In this document: positions 1 to 6,236 of the stretch, piece by piece
Layout of the letters: each line of letters starts with the position of its first letter
How positions within the stretch are numbered: the stretch's first letter is position 1
NCBI GenBank assembly: GCA_958349075.1
Contig: CATWBR010000270.1
Location: forward strand, 1 to 6,325
Length of the DNA: 6,325 nt
Direction: 5' to 3'
Origin: an uncultured Clostridium sp.
Lineage (GTDB): Bacteria > Bacillota > Clostridia > Lachnospirales > Lachnospiraceae
Notes under the pieces: generated by a model
Seen by the model: the letters and a program-made list of their open reading frames with translations, nothing else
Databases searched by the model: none
What the model was told of the DNA's origin: nothing
Position numbers and translations under genes: made by a program

Positions 1-1
1 C

Positions 2-160
2 TATTATACAAAGAAGAAATGGGGAGACAGGAGCAGCTACGATTTAATGATAGACAGCAGCCATTTCTCGGAAAGGGAAGTGGCTGCTATGATCCGTGCC
101 CTGGTGGAGGAAAGAAAGGCCGCATGGGAGGAAGAAAAATTTTCTTCAGAAGAGAAGTAA
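2..160 (+). CDS. C-terminal fragment of a cytidylate-kinase-like family protein (5' end outside window)
   Basis: The frame beginning at base 2 is open to the TAA at 158-160 and gives 52 residues with no start needed, so this is the 3' end of a gene that begins upstream. The visible tail contains WGD (fragment residues 7-9), then YDLMIDSS (13-20), then a charged helix ending in EEEKFSSEEK. A 'W-G-D ... Y-D-L-x-I-D-S-S' block close to the C terminus is what I recall from the cytidylate-kinase-like family (P-loop, Pfam AAA-type) common in Clostridia. The nucleotide-binding P-loop would lie outside the window, so catalysis cannot be judged. A different frame over the same bases (19-207) also stays open but encodes nothing recognisable. 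The gene ends 134 nt before the next start, and its relation to the downstream operon is unclear. Confidence 0.68.
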   Translation, partial: YYTKKKWGDRSSYDLMIDSSHFSEREVAAMIRALVEERKAAWEEEKFSSEEK

Positions 161-199
161 AAACCCGGAAGAACGGCAGAGGATATAGGCTGCATAATA

Positions 200-216
200 T
201 AAGTTAGCAGAACTTA
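200..216. promoter_or_regulatory. Perfect 6-bp inverted repeat (TAAGTT-N5-AACTTA), possible operator
   Basis: TAAGTT (200-205) and AACTTA (211-216) are exact reverse complements separated by AGCAG. The dyad lies in the only sizeable gap before the three-gene operon and just upstream of a possible extended -10 element, around where a -35 box would lie. That position suits a repressor site, but it could equally be a chance palindrome or a small RNA hairpin. No regulator gene is present in the window to pair with it. Confidence 0.3.
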
Positions 217-227
217 CGTTATGGCCC

Positions 228-236
228 TGATAAAAT
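228..236 (+). promoter_or_regulatory. Possible extended -10 promoter element for the operon
   Basis: TGATAAAAT matches the extended -10 pattern TGn plus a hexamer one base from TATAAT. No good -35 hexamer is found 16-18 nt upstream (the bases there read around CAGAAC), which an extended -10 promoter can tolerate. Transcription would then start near 242-244. That is downstream of the ATG at 238 and would leave a leader of about 50 nt before the ATG at 295, so it agrees with the later start chosen for the first operon gene. Other AT-rich hexamers (CATAAT at 193-198, TATAAG at 198-203) also lack a -35 partner. Confidence 0.3.
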
Positions 237-238
237 AA

Positions 239-264
239 TGCGGCCGGAATCAGCCGGAGCTGCA
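239..264 (+). other. Possible GC-rich leader hairpin
   Basis: TGCGGC (239-244) can pair with GCTGCA (259-264), including one G-U pair. An alternative, mutually exclusive fold pairs CCGG (244-247) with CCGG (254-257). It would sit in the 5' leader of the operon mRNA, about 20 nt before the ribosome binding site. No run of T follows, so it is not a terminator. Such GC-rich pairing can arise by chance. Confidence 0.2.
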
Positions 265-284
265 GGGGATGATGCGGAAAGAGT

Positions 285-290
285 GGGAGA
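285..290 (+). promoter_or_regulatory. Ribosome binding site deciding the start of the CAP/choline-binding-repeat gene
   Basis: GGGAGA lies 4 nt before the ATG at 295. The alternative in-frame ATG at 238 is preceded by GATAAAATA with no purine-rich site, and it may even lie upstream of the transcript start. The 295 start also gives a conventional signal peptide rather than one preceded by 19 extra polar residues. Confidence 0.6.
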
Positions 291-294
291 GAAG

Positions 295-1233
295 ATGGAT
301 AGGAACAGAACTATAAATTATGAAAATCAGACTGATTCAGGGAAAATAAAGAAAAGAAAGTTGTTTTCAAAGGCGGCTCTCTGTCTGGCATTTACCCTTG
401 GAACCGCAATGCCCGCGCTGGCGGATGGCGGAAGTTTTCAGCAGAACGGCGAGGGCAGATGGATGTACATAGCGCAGGATGGCGCCGCAGCGGCACCGGG
501 ATGGATTCAGACAGACGGAAACTGGTACAGAATCGGAGAAGACGGATTCAGGCAGACGGGCTGGATTTCAGAAAGCGATGCCTGGTATTACCTGGATGAG
601 TCGGGAGTGATGGCAACGGGCTGGAAGAGTATTGATGGAAAACACTACTATTTCCGCGATGACGGCACGATGCAAAACAGCACGCTCAGAAAGGATGATA
701 CACAGTACACCTTTAATGCGGACGGAAGCTTTTCGAGCGCCAGAAAAGAGAAAAACACGGGGGGCGGAGCTTATCCGGTGGCCTTTTACAATACCGAGCT
801 TCAGGCGCTTTCCGATAATTTGAATGAGCTGAAAGAGGATGCGTTCGAAGGCGATGAGGAAGAGGACTATTACGAGGACGATAAAAAGAATTACGATAAG
901 GATGCGAGTTTCATCATAAACGGGAAGCTTCAGGAGATCGCGGAGCATCGTCTCGCTATGGCAAGGACTAAGGGTTATGGAAGCGGGAAGATACCGGATG
1001 AGGGAACGCTTACGGACTATCTGAAAGCAATCGGATATAACAGCGGCAGACGGATTATGGAGGTTTATCTGATGAACTGCGACGGAGCCGACGCGGCGGA
1101 AGAAAAGCTTCTGAGAAGCCATGACAGCAATGAAAAAAAGAGGTCTGACCGGGCCATCTACTATAAAGAGATGGGAATTGCCCACGAAAAGGTTAATGGA
1201 AAAGATTATTTTATGGTCGTTTTCATGAGGTGA
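295..1233 (+). CDS. Secreted choline/cell-wall-binding repeat protein with CAP-like C-terminal domain
   Basis: This is a 312-aa product from the ATG at 295; an in-frame ATG at 238 would add 19 residues but lacks an RBS. A polar, basic N region (KIKKRK, 18-22...) is followed by a hydrophobic stretch (about 24-40) and an ALA-D signal peptidase I site at 43/44. Residues 54-154 form five units of about 20 residues of the choline-binding / CW-binding type (for example DGNWYRIGEDGFRQTGW), the last two degenerate. Such units bind choline-decorated or other wall polymers in characterised Gram-positive proteins. A strongly acidic linker (about 180-203) leads to residues 204-312. There the patterns EIAEHRLAMA, GTLTDYLKAIGY, MEVY and MGIAHE...GKDYFMVVF resemble a bacterial CAP/SCP (YkwD-like) domain. 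Glu256 and His276 could match CAP pocket residues, but the full His/Glu set is not evident, so the domain may be degenerate. It is the first gene of the operon, 19 nt before the MMPL transporter. The wall-binding call is firm; CAP is by motif likeness only. Confidence 0.82.
   Translation: MDRNRTINYENQTDSGKIKKRKLFSKAALCLAFTLGTAMPALADGGSFQQNGEGRWMYIAQDGAAAAPGWIQTDGNWYRIGEDGFRQTGWISESDAWYYLDESGVMATGWKSIDGKHYYFRDDGTMQNSTLRKDDTQYTFNADGSFSSARKEKNTGGGAYPVAFYNTELQALSDNLNELKEDAFEGDEEEDYYEDDKKNYDKDASFIINGKLQEIAEHRLAMARTKGYGSGKIPDEGTLTDYLKAIGYNSGRRIMEVYLMNCDGADAAEEKLLRSHDSNEKKRSDRAIYYKEMGIAHEKVNGKDYFMVVFMR
454..756 (+). repeat. Array of five ~20-residue choline/cell-wall-binding repeats (protein level)
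   Basis: Within the first operon gene, residues 54-74, 75-94, 95-114, 115-134 and 135-154 align as units of the form G-x-W/H-Y-x-h-x-x-D/S-G-x-x-x-x-G-W. The first three units keep the final Gly-Trp. The fourth and fifth lose it (MQNSTLRKD and FSSARKEKN), as expected for a decaying edge of the array. The aromatic residues are those that form ligand-binding pockets between neighbouring units in the known family. The DNA of the units has diverged, so the array is not a recent duplication. Confidence 0.85.
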
Positions 1234-1238
1234 CAGAC

Positions 1239-1243
1239 AGGAG
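1239..1243 (+). promoter_or_regulatory. Ribosome binding site of the MMPL transporter gene
   Basis: AGGAG lies 9 nt upstream of the ATG at 1253, inside the 19-nt gap after the stop of the CAP-like gene. There is no room for a terminator or full promoter between the two genes, which supports co-transcription. Confidence 0.75.
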
Positions 1244-1252
1244 CAGGTAAAC

Positions 1253-3478
1253 ATGAGACTGAAATTTTTACATGATAAAAGAAAACAGCTTGAAGAAAAA
1301 AAGGGTTCCTTCTCTCTTCCTGTATTTATCATCGAGAGAAGCCGGCTGATAGAGATTGTATTTGTGGTGGCGATGCTTCTTTCCGTTCTGGCGGCGCCTT
1401 TTGTCAATATCAATTATGACCTGACCAAGTATCTTCCGAAGACGGTCCAGTCTAAAGCCGGCCTGGACCTGATGGAAGAAAAGTTCGGATATCCGGGAAC
1501 TGGAAGAGTCATGATAGATGACGTGACACTTTACGAGGCAAAGCAGTACAAGGATAAGCTGGAAAAGGTGGACGGGGTGGATCAGATTATGTGGCTGGAC
1601 ACAGGCACCGACGTTTTTTCCGCTGACGCCTTTATCAATTTCAACAGTATCGACGATTACTACAAAGACGGTTCGGCGGTCATGGATATTGTATTTGAAA
1701 AGGGAGACACCAGCCGGAAGACATCGAAGGCCATCGACGCGATGAAAGAAATCACAGGGGAAAAGGGCCACTATGTAGGCATGGCGGTTCAGAATAAGTC
1801 GCTTGCCGAGAACGTGACAAGGGAGATGAAGATGATTCTCTCGCTGGGCGTGCTGATGATTTTCATCATCCTCTGCCTGACCACAAACTCCTGGTTTGAA
1901 CCGGTGCTGTATCTGATTGTCATGGGTGTGGCGATTCTGATCAACAAGGGCACCAACATTTTCCTGGGAGAGATATCATTCCTGACAAACAGTGTGTCGG
2001 CCGTCCTGCAGTTGGCCGTTTCCATGGATTATTCGATCTTCCTGATCCATGCATTCACCAGGGAGAAAAATAAGGGGCTCGATCAGATGGAGGCCCTTAC
2101 GAATGCCATCAACGAAGCGCTGAACTCCATTTTTGCCAGCAGTCTTACAACCATCGTGGGATTTATTGTGCTTACCTTTATGAAGTTCAACATCGGCTTT
2201 GACATGGGGATAGTACTGGCGAAGGGAATCGTATTCAGCCTCCTGACCGTCGTTTTCTTTATGCCGGCCATGATACTGAGACTGACGCCGATGATTGAGA
2301 AGACCGGCCACCGTTCCTTTATGCCGGGTTTTGATAAACTCAGCCGCGGAATTTACCGCATACGGTACGGAGTCCTGATCTTTGTAGCGGTCTTCGTCAT
2401 TCCTGCCTACACGGCTCAGAATATGAACAGCTTCCTGTTCGGAAACGATGCCGTGGGCGCCAGCGAGGGCACGAAGGTATACGATGATGAACAACTGATC
2501 AACTCAAAATTCGGGCGCAGCAATATGATGATGGCGCTGGTGCCGAATACTTCGCTGATAGATGAAAAGGCGTTTACCGACGATGTGGAGGCGCTTCCCT
2601 ATACAAAATCCGTGACCTCGATGGCCGGTTCCCTCCCGGACGGTGTTCCGGAAGAATTCCTTCCCGCCAGTATTACGGAGCAATTACATAAGAACGATTA
2701 TTCCAGAATTCTGATTTACGTCAGAAGTAAAGGTGAGAGTAAACTGGCCTATCAGTGCTCCGACGAAATCCAGGTTCTGCTCAAAAAATATTACCCGGAA
2801 GATTCCTATCTGGTGGGAACGACTCCGTCGACACAGGACATAGAGACCACAATCACAAAGGATTACAGCAGAGTGAATGTACTATCCCTGCTGGGCGTGT
2901 TCTTTGTTGTTATGTTCAGCTTTAAATCGGTTGTCATCCCGGTTATTATCATGATCCCCATCGAGGTGGCTATTTTCATCAATATGGCGGTCCCTTATAT
3001 TAAGGGAGATACGATGATATTCATGGGATATATCATTGTAAGCTGTATACAGTTGGGAGCCACGGTTGACTATGCGATTCTGACGACGAACAATTACCTG
3101 GAATGCAGAAAAGAGGCGGAGAAAAAGGAGGCGGCCATCCAGGCGCTGAACAGAAGTATCCCCGCCATTCTGACGTCCGGTTCCATTCTGACGATTGTGG
3201 GATATATACTCTACAATATTTCATCCGTGGCCGCCATCGGCGACCTGGGGCACCTGATAGGAAGAGGGGCGTGGATGAGTATGATTCTTGTATGCACCCT
3301 GATGCCGGCATTTCTTGTTCTGTTTGATCATGTCCTGATGGACAATGAGTTTGAAAGAATCAGAAAATTCTTTGAGCGCAGACGGAAAAGACGGCATGAA
3401 CGGCTTAAAATGCTGGCGGGAAAAGTGACGAAAACCCGGAAGAATGACAGTGATGATAAAGATGGTAAGGAGGCCTGA
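1253..3478 (+). CDS. MMPL-family RND transporter (proton-driven exporter), 12 TM
   Basis: The 741-aa protein has the duplicated RND architecture. TM1 is at about 33-53, followed by a large extracytoplasmic loop (54-192) and a five-helix bundle (about 194-343). The second half starts with TM7 at about 370-388, then a second large loop (389-540) and five more helices (about 541-693). Each half carries the Asp-Tyr pair typical of MMPL proton relays: SMDYSIFLIHAF with D259-Y260 in TM4, and TVDYAILTTNNY with D606-Y607 in TM10. Known MMPL proteins export lipids, surfactants or amphipathic compounds using the proton gradient; the substrate here is unknown. The length suits single-gene Gram-positive MMPL exporters (YdfJ-like). 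The cytosolic C-terminal tail (about 700-741) is highly basic (FFERRRKRRHERLK) and then acidic. The neighbours are a wall-bound secreted protein 19 nt upstream and a secreted helical protein 5 nt downstream, which suggests a dedicated export complex. No frameshift or missing helix is seen. Confidence 0.93.
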   Translation: MRLKFLHDKRKQLEEKKGSFSLPVFIIERSRLIEIVFVVAMLLSVLAAPFVNINYDLTKYLPKTVQSKAGLDLMEEKFGYPGTGRVMIDDVTLYEAKQYKDKLEKVDGVDQIMWLDTGTDVFSADAFINFNSIDDYYKDGSAVMDIVFEKGDTSRKTSKAIDAMKEITGEKGHYVGMAVQNKSLAENVTREMKMILSLGVLMIFIILCLTTNSWFEPVLYLIVMGVAILINKGTNIFLGEISFLTNSVSAVLQLAVSMDYSIFLIHAFTREKNKGLDQMEALTNAINEALNSIFASSLTTIVGFIVLTFMKFNIGFDMGIVLAKGIVFSLLTVVFFMPAMILRLTPMIEKTGHRSFMPGFDKLSRGIYRIRYGVLIFVAVFVIPAYTAQNMNSFLFGNDAVGASEGTKVYDDEQLINSKFGRSNMMMALVPNTSLIDEKAFTDDVEALPYTKSVTSMAGSLPDGVPEEFLPASITEQLHKNDYSRILIYVRSKGESKLAYQCSDEIQVLLKKYYPEDSYLVGTTPSTQDIETTITKDYSRVNVLSLLGVFFVVMFSFKSVVIPVIIMIPIEVAIFINMAVPYIKGDTMIFMGYIIVSCIQLGATVDYAILTTNNYLECRKEAEKKEAAIQALNRSIPAILTSGSILTIVGYILYNISSVAAIGDLGHLIGRGAWMSMILVCTLMPAFLVLFDHVLMDNEFERIRKFFERRRKRRHERLKMLAGKVTKTRKNDSDDKDGKEA
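3466..3473 (+). promoter_or_regulatory. Strong ribosome binding site of the 901-aa gene, inside the MMPL 3' end
   Basis: TAAGGAGG is a near-perfect anti-Shine-Dalgarno match lying within the last codons of the MMPL gene, 10 nt before the ATG at 3484. The stop at 3476-3478 falls between the site and the start, so the two genes are translationally close and their production is probably matched. Confidence 0.85.
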
Positions 3479-3483
3479 AAGTC

Positions 3484-6189
3484 ATGAGACATAGAAGAAA
3501 AACAGCAGTATTGATGGTGGCGGTCACGCTTTCCATGAGCGTGGCGTCACCCGTCAGGGCGGCGGCTCCCCGGGTTCAGGTCGATGAGACAATGTATGTC
3601 AATATGGACTATTATGGAAAAACAACCACGGTCAATGTCGTGAAGGGCTGCAGCACGAACGGAGTGGAGCAGTACACAGATTACGGCGTTTATGACAAGG
3701 TTGTCAATATGACGGATAAGACTGAACCAAAGCTCGGGGACGGCAGCATTACCTGGCAGCTTCCGGAAGGGAATAAAAGGTTTTATTATCAGTGTACAAT
3801 GCCTGAGGGCTCGGTGGATCTGCCGTGGACCTTTGATATTTCCTATAAGTTAAACGGTGTGGAGGCAGAGGCCTCCAAGCTGGCCGGGGCATCCGGGCTG
3901 GTGGAGATAAATGTGAAGGCGTTTGCCAATAAAAATGCCAGAGCCTATTATAAAAACAACATGGTGCTGACCGTGGTGGTTCCGGTCGATATGGAGAAAT
4001 GCTACAGTGTGGATGCGCCCGGTTCCCAGCTTCAGTCAATCGGCAATAATACTGTGGTTGCGTTTGCTGCATTGCCGGGCGAAGACGGGGACTACACGGT
4101 GCGTATCGGAACCGATAATTATGAGAGCGTAGGTGTTGTCATGATGATGGTCCCGGGCACGGTGGATGCACTTAATAACATCAAGGATCTGAAAGAGGCC
4201 AAGGATACCTGGCGCGAAGACGGGAACAAAATGTATGACAGCATGAACGAGCTGCTGCGTTCCATGGAAGCCATGAAGACCGATGTAACCCAGGTCAGGG
4301 GCGGCCTGAGTTCCCTCGACAATGCCAGAGGCCAGATAAACGGAAACAGAAAGCAGATCGAGGCCCTTTCCACCCAAGCCCTGAATGATTTGGCCTCGGT
4401 GACGTCGCAGACATCCAAGGTGATTCCATATCTGGAAACGGCCAGGAGCGCGGTAACCGATATCAACGCAAATATGGACGCCATTTATAATACAATGGAA
4501 GACACTCAGGATGAACTTGACCGTCTGTACGACCGTCTGGGCGGACTTAAGAGCTCTCTGAGCTCCATGTCGGACCGAATCAGCCAGGGAATCACGCCGG
4601 AAGAGCAGAAGCAACTGGCGGATGCAATCAGCCAGCAGACGGCGGAAATCCAGCAGATACTTGAAATTCTGGGAGGACAGCTTGGGGGAAGCGCAGGCGC
4701 CTACAATCTGGCGGCCGCAGACCTCAGAGAGCTGGAAGAAAGCTTGGAATCAACGGATTCCTTCCGTTATGACAGAAAGAAAAAGACGGAGGCCGTTTCA
4801 GATACTACTGATGAGGCAGATAACACCGGCTCTATTGACAGTTCCGGCGAAGCGGGTAATACCGGCTCTGCGGACAGTTCCGGTGAAGAGGGTAAAACCG
4901 GATCTTCTGATAATGCAGGAGCCCCGGATAAAGCCGATGCCACCAGTACGGCCGGAACCACTGATCATGCGGGTTCAGCCAATAACGCCGGTGCAGCCGG
5001 TAATGCGGGCTCAGCCGATAAAACGGATGCGGCCAATACAGCCGATAAAGCCGATGCAGCCGTCCAATCAGGTTCCGCAGCCGGTACGGAATCTGGAGCT
5101 GATACTGGCACGGCCGAGAGGAAAGATGCGGTTAAATCAGATAAGGATGCCGGTAAGGACGCCTCAGCCGATGTAAAAGATACAAAAGCTTTGGAAGCGG
5201 GTTCCGGCGAAGGCGCAGATATGAATTCTGGCGAAGGCGCAGACATTGAGGCCTTTGGCGCGGCAGCGGATATTCAGGCTTTTGGAACGGAAGCGGATTT
5301 GAACGCACTTTCGGGCGGACCTTCCGGTCTTCCGGGAAGCGGCGGTGTCAATGACGATGACTTTGAGACGTGGAGCGAAGAACTGGATCCTTATGCGGAT
5401 AATGTGGAGGAAGTCCTCCAGTCGCTTTCGGGAACGTCGTATCCGGCCGAGGTTGGAGCTGTTCTTCAGAAAATCCAGGCTATGATTGGCGACGGCACGG
5501 CATTGCAGCAGTCGGCAGGACAGGTGATCGGAAAGATTAACGCCGTGTGCGGCGATGTGGGAAATGTCGGCTCCAAAACGGCGTCTACCGTATCGGCTCT
5601 CCGAAGCGTTACGGATGAACTGATTAATCTGTTAGACGACACCAGAGTCCTGATTGACAGCACGGACAGCTATGTTCCTTCCATGCTGGATGCGCTTTCG
5701 GATACGCAGGAACTGATGAACCGTCTGACCAGGGCAATGGGCAGCACGCATGATATGCTGAGCCTTGTCAACGATACGATGATAGCCGCAGGCGATTCTC
5801 TGGACGCAGGCACAAAGAACAGCCTGGAAGGCCTTCAGGGCCTGCTGGATAAGAGCCTGACCACGCTCGACAGCATTACAGCGGTGAGGACGGCAGGTGA
5901 AGGAATGAAGGACACCCTGGACGAAGAACTCGATAAGTATGAGGATGAAAATAATTTCCTGAATATGGATCCGGAGGCCGATAAGGTTTCCTTTACATCC
6001 TCTAAAAACCCGTCGCCCCACAGCCTGCAGATTATACTCAGGACAGACGAAATAAGCGATGACGACGAGGCCACCGACATTTCTGATATGGAAGATGCGG
6101 AAAATGAGGAGGCCGGTCCGTTCACCAGGATGTGGAGAGTGATTACAAAGATATTCCACGCGGTGATTGATATTTTTACCAACAGATAA
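3484..6189 (+). CDS. Large exported helical protein, probable extracytoplasmic partner of the MMPL exporter
   Basis: This 901-aa protein starts with a signal peptide (RHRRK, a hydrophobic core about 8-20, likely cleavage after VRA at 24-26 or one residue on). Residues about 30-225 look beta-rich, with blocks such as DETMYVNMDYYGKTTTVNVV, TDYGVYDKVVNMTD, PWTFDISYKLNG and KLAGASGLVEI. They resemble a domain I recall at the N terminus of uncharacterised clostridial proteins encoded beside MMPL transporters; that link is from memory. Residues about 228-425 are a long helical, coiled-coil-prone stretch. Residues 437-620 are a Gly/Ala/Ser/Asp/Thr-rich linker with repeats, and residues about 625-825 are a second helical stretch. 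An acidic segment (857-878) precedes a basic-aromatic amphipathic helix (about 880-900, FTRMWRVITKIFHAVIDIF). No TM helix follows the signal peptide and no LPXTG motif is present, so anchoring may rely on this helix or on the partner. The overall layout recalls hairpin-type adaptor or YhgE/EsaA-like ectodomains, but without their membrane segments. No enzyme motif is recognised. Confidence 0.85.
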   Translation: MRHRRKTAVLMVAVTLSMSVASPVRAAAPRVQVDETMYVNMDYYGKTTTVNVVKGCSTNGVEQYTDYGVYDKVVNMTDKTEPKLGDGSITWQLPEGNKRFYYQCTMPEGSVDLPWTFDISYKLNGVEAEASKLAGASGLVEINVKAFANKNARAYYKNNMVLTVVVPVDMEKCYSVDAPGSQLQSIGNNTVVAFAALPGEDGDYTVRIGTDNYESVGVVMMMVPGTVDALNNIKDLKEAKDTWREDGNKMYDSMNELLRSMEAMKTDVTQVRGGLSSLDNARGQINGNRKQIEALSTQALNDLASVTSQTSKVIPYLETARSAVTDINANMDAIYNTMEDTQDELDRLYDRLGGLKSSLSSMSDRISQGITPEEQKQLADAISQQTAEIQQILEILGGQLGGSAGAYNLAAADLRELEESLESTDSFRYDRKKKTEAVSDTTDEADNTGSIDSSGEAGNTGSADSSGEEGKTGSSDNAGAPDKADATSTAGTTDHAGSANNAGAAGNAGSADKTDAANTADKADAAVQSGSAAGTESGADTGTAERKDAVKSDKDAGKDASADVKDTKALEAGSGEGADMNSGEGADIEAFGAAADIQAFGTEADLNALSGGPSGLPGSGGVNDDDFETWSEELDPYADNVEEVLQSLSGTSYPAEVGAVLQKIQAMIGDGTALQQSAGQVIGKINAVCGDVGNVGSKTASTVSALRSVTDELINLLDDTRVLIDSTDSYVPSMLDALSDTQELMNRLTRAMGSTHDMLSLVNDTMIAAGDSLDAGTKNSLEGLQGLLDKSLTTLDSITAVRTAGEGMKDTLDEELDKYEDENNFLNMDPEADKVSFTSSKNPSPHSLQIILRTDEISDDDEATDISDMEDAENEEAGPFTRMWRVITKIFHAVIDIFTNR
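4822..5073 (+). repeat. Seven degenerate 36-bp (12-residue) tandem units in the linker of the 901-aa protein
   Basis: Residues 447-530 fall into seven consecutive 12-residue units beginning NTGSIDSSGEAG, NTGSADSSGEEG, KTGSSDNAGAPD, KADATSTAGTTD, HAGSANNAGAAG, NAGSADKTDAAN and TADKADAAVQSG. The first two units (4822-4857 and 4858-4893) match at 30 of 36 bases, while later ones are more diverged. The composition (small, polar and acidic residues) indicates a flexible extracellular spacer between the two helical regions. Recent duplication at the 5' end of the array suggests that the length may vary between strains. Confidence 0.75.
5203..5319 (+). repeat. Short 8-9-residue repeats (SGEGAD / AD-I-x-A-F-G) after the linker array
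   Basis: SGEGAD occurs at residues 574-579 and 582-587, and 14 exact bases recur at 5206 and 5230 (24-bp period). Three 9-residue units follow: ADIEAFGAA, ADIQAFGTE and ADLNALSGG (5239-5265, 5266-5292, 5293-5319). This is a different repeat type from the 12-residue array just before it. The regularly spaced hydrophobic I/L and F/L positions suggest a binding or packing motif rather than pure spacer, but no known repeat family is recognised. Confidence 0.65.
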
Positions 6190-6201
6190 GCAAAAATGCG
6201 C

Positions 6202-6227
6202 AGGGGCAGCCGTAAACGGATGCCCCT
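6202..6227 (+). terminator. Imperfect rho-independent terminator after the operon
   Basis: AGGGGCA (6202-6208) pairs with TGCCCCT (6221-6227), and after a G/A mismatch the stem continues with CCG (6210-6212) and CGG (6217-6219) around a TAAA loop. Outer GCAAA (6190-6194) can also pair with TTTGC (6232-6236). The T-run is weak on the + strand (TTTGCTTTGC), so termination may be incomplete. The reverse strand reads ATTTTT after the stem and could act for a convergent gene. It begins 12 nt after the stop of the 901-aa gene. Confidence 0.6.
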
Positions 6228-6236
6228 TTGCTTTGC

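Noticed and set aside
19..207. 62-aa open frame overlapping the upstream gene's end
   Set aside because: Rich in Gly/Arg/Lys with no recognisable motif. The neighbouring frame over the same bases carries the WGD...YDLMIDSS kinase-like tail and is the better coding candidate.
238..294. Upstream in-frame ATG at 238 as start of the CAP-like gene
   Set aside because: No ribosome binding site precedes it, it may lie upstream of the likely transcript start, and it would put 19 extra polar residues before the signal peptide.
568..1413. 281-aa antisense frame across the CAP-like gene and its junction
   Set aside because: It covers well-supported coding sequence on the + strand, has no domain likeness, and spans the RBS and start of the MMPL gene.
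1976..2494. 172-aa antisense frame within the MMPL gene
   Set aside because: A shadow of the transmembrane coding region with a His/Gln/Lys-rich composition and no motif.
4622..5176. 184-aa + strand frame overlapping the 901-aa gene (possible overprinted gene)
   Set aside because: Its open length and Pro/Arg/Gln repeats follow from the repetitive GC-biased linker codons read in another frame. No RBS or family likeness is seen.
4965..5246. Antisense 93-aa and 64-aa frames (4767-4961, 4965-5246) rich in Pro/Ala/Ser/Leu
   Set aside because: These are mirror images of the Gly/Ala/Ser/Asp linker repeats on the other strand; low-complexity DNA lacks stops in several frames.
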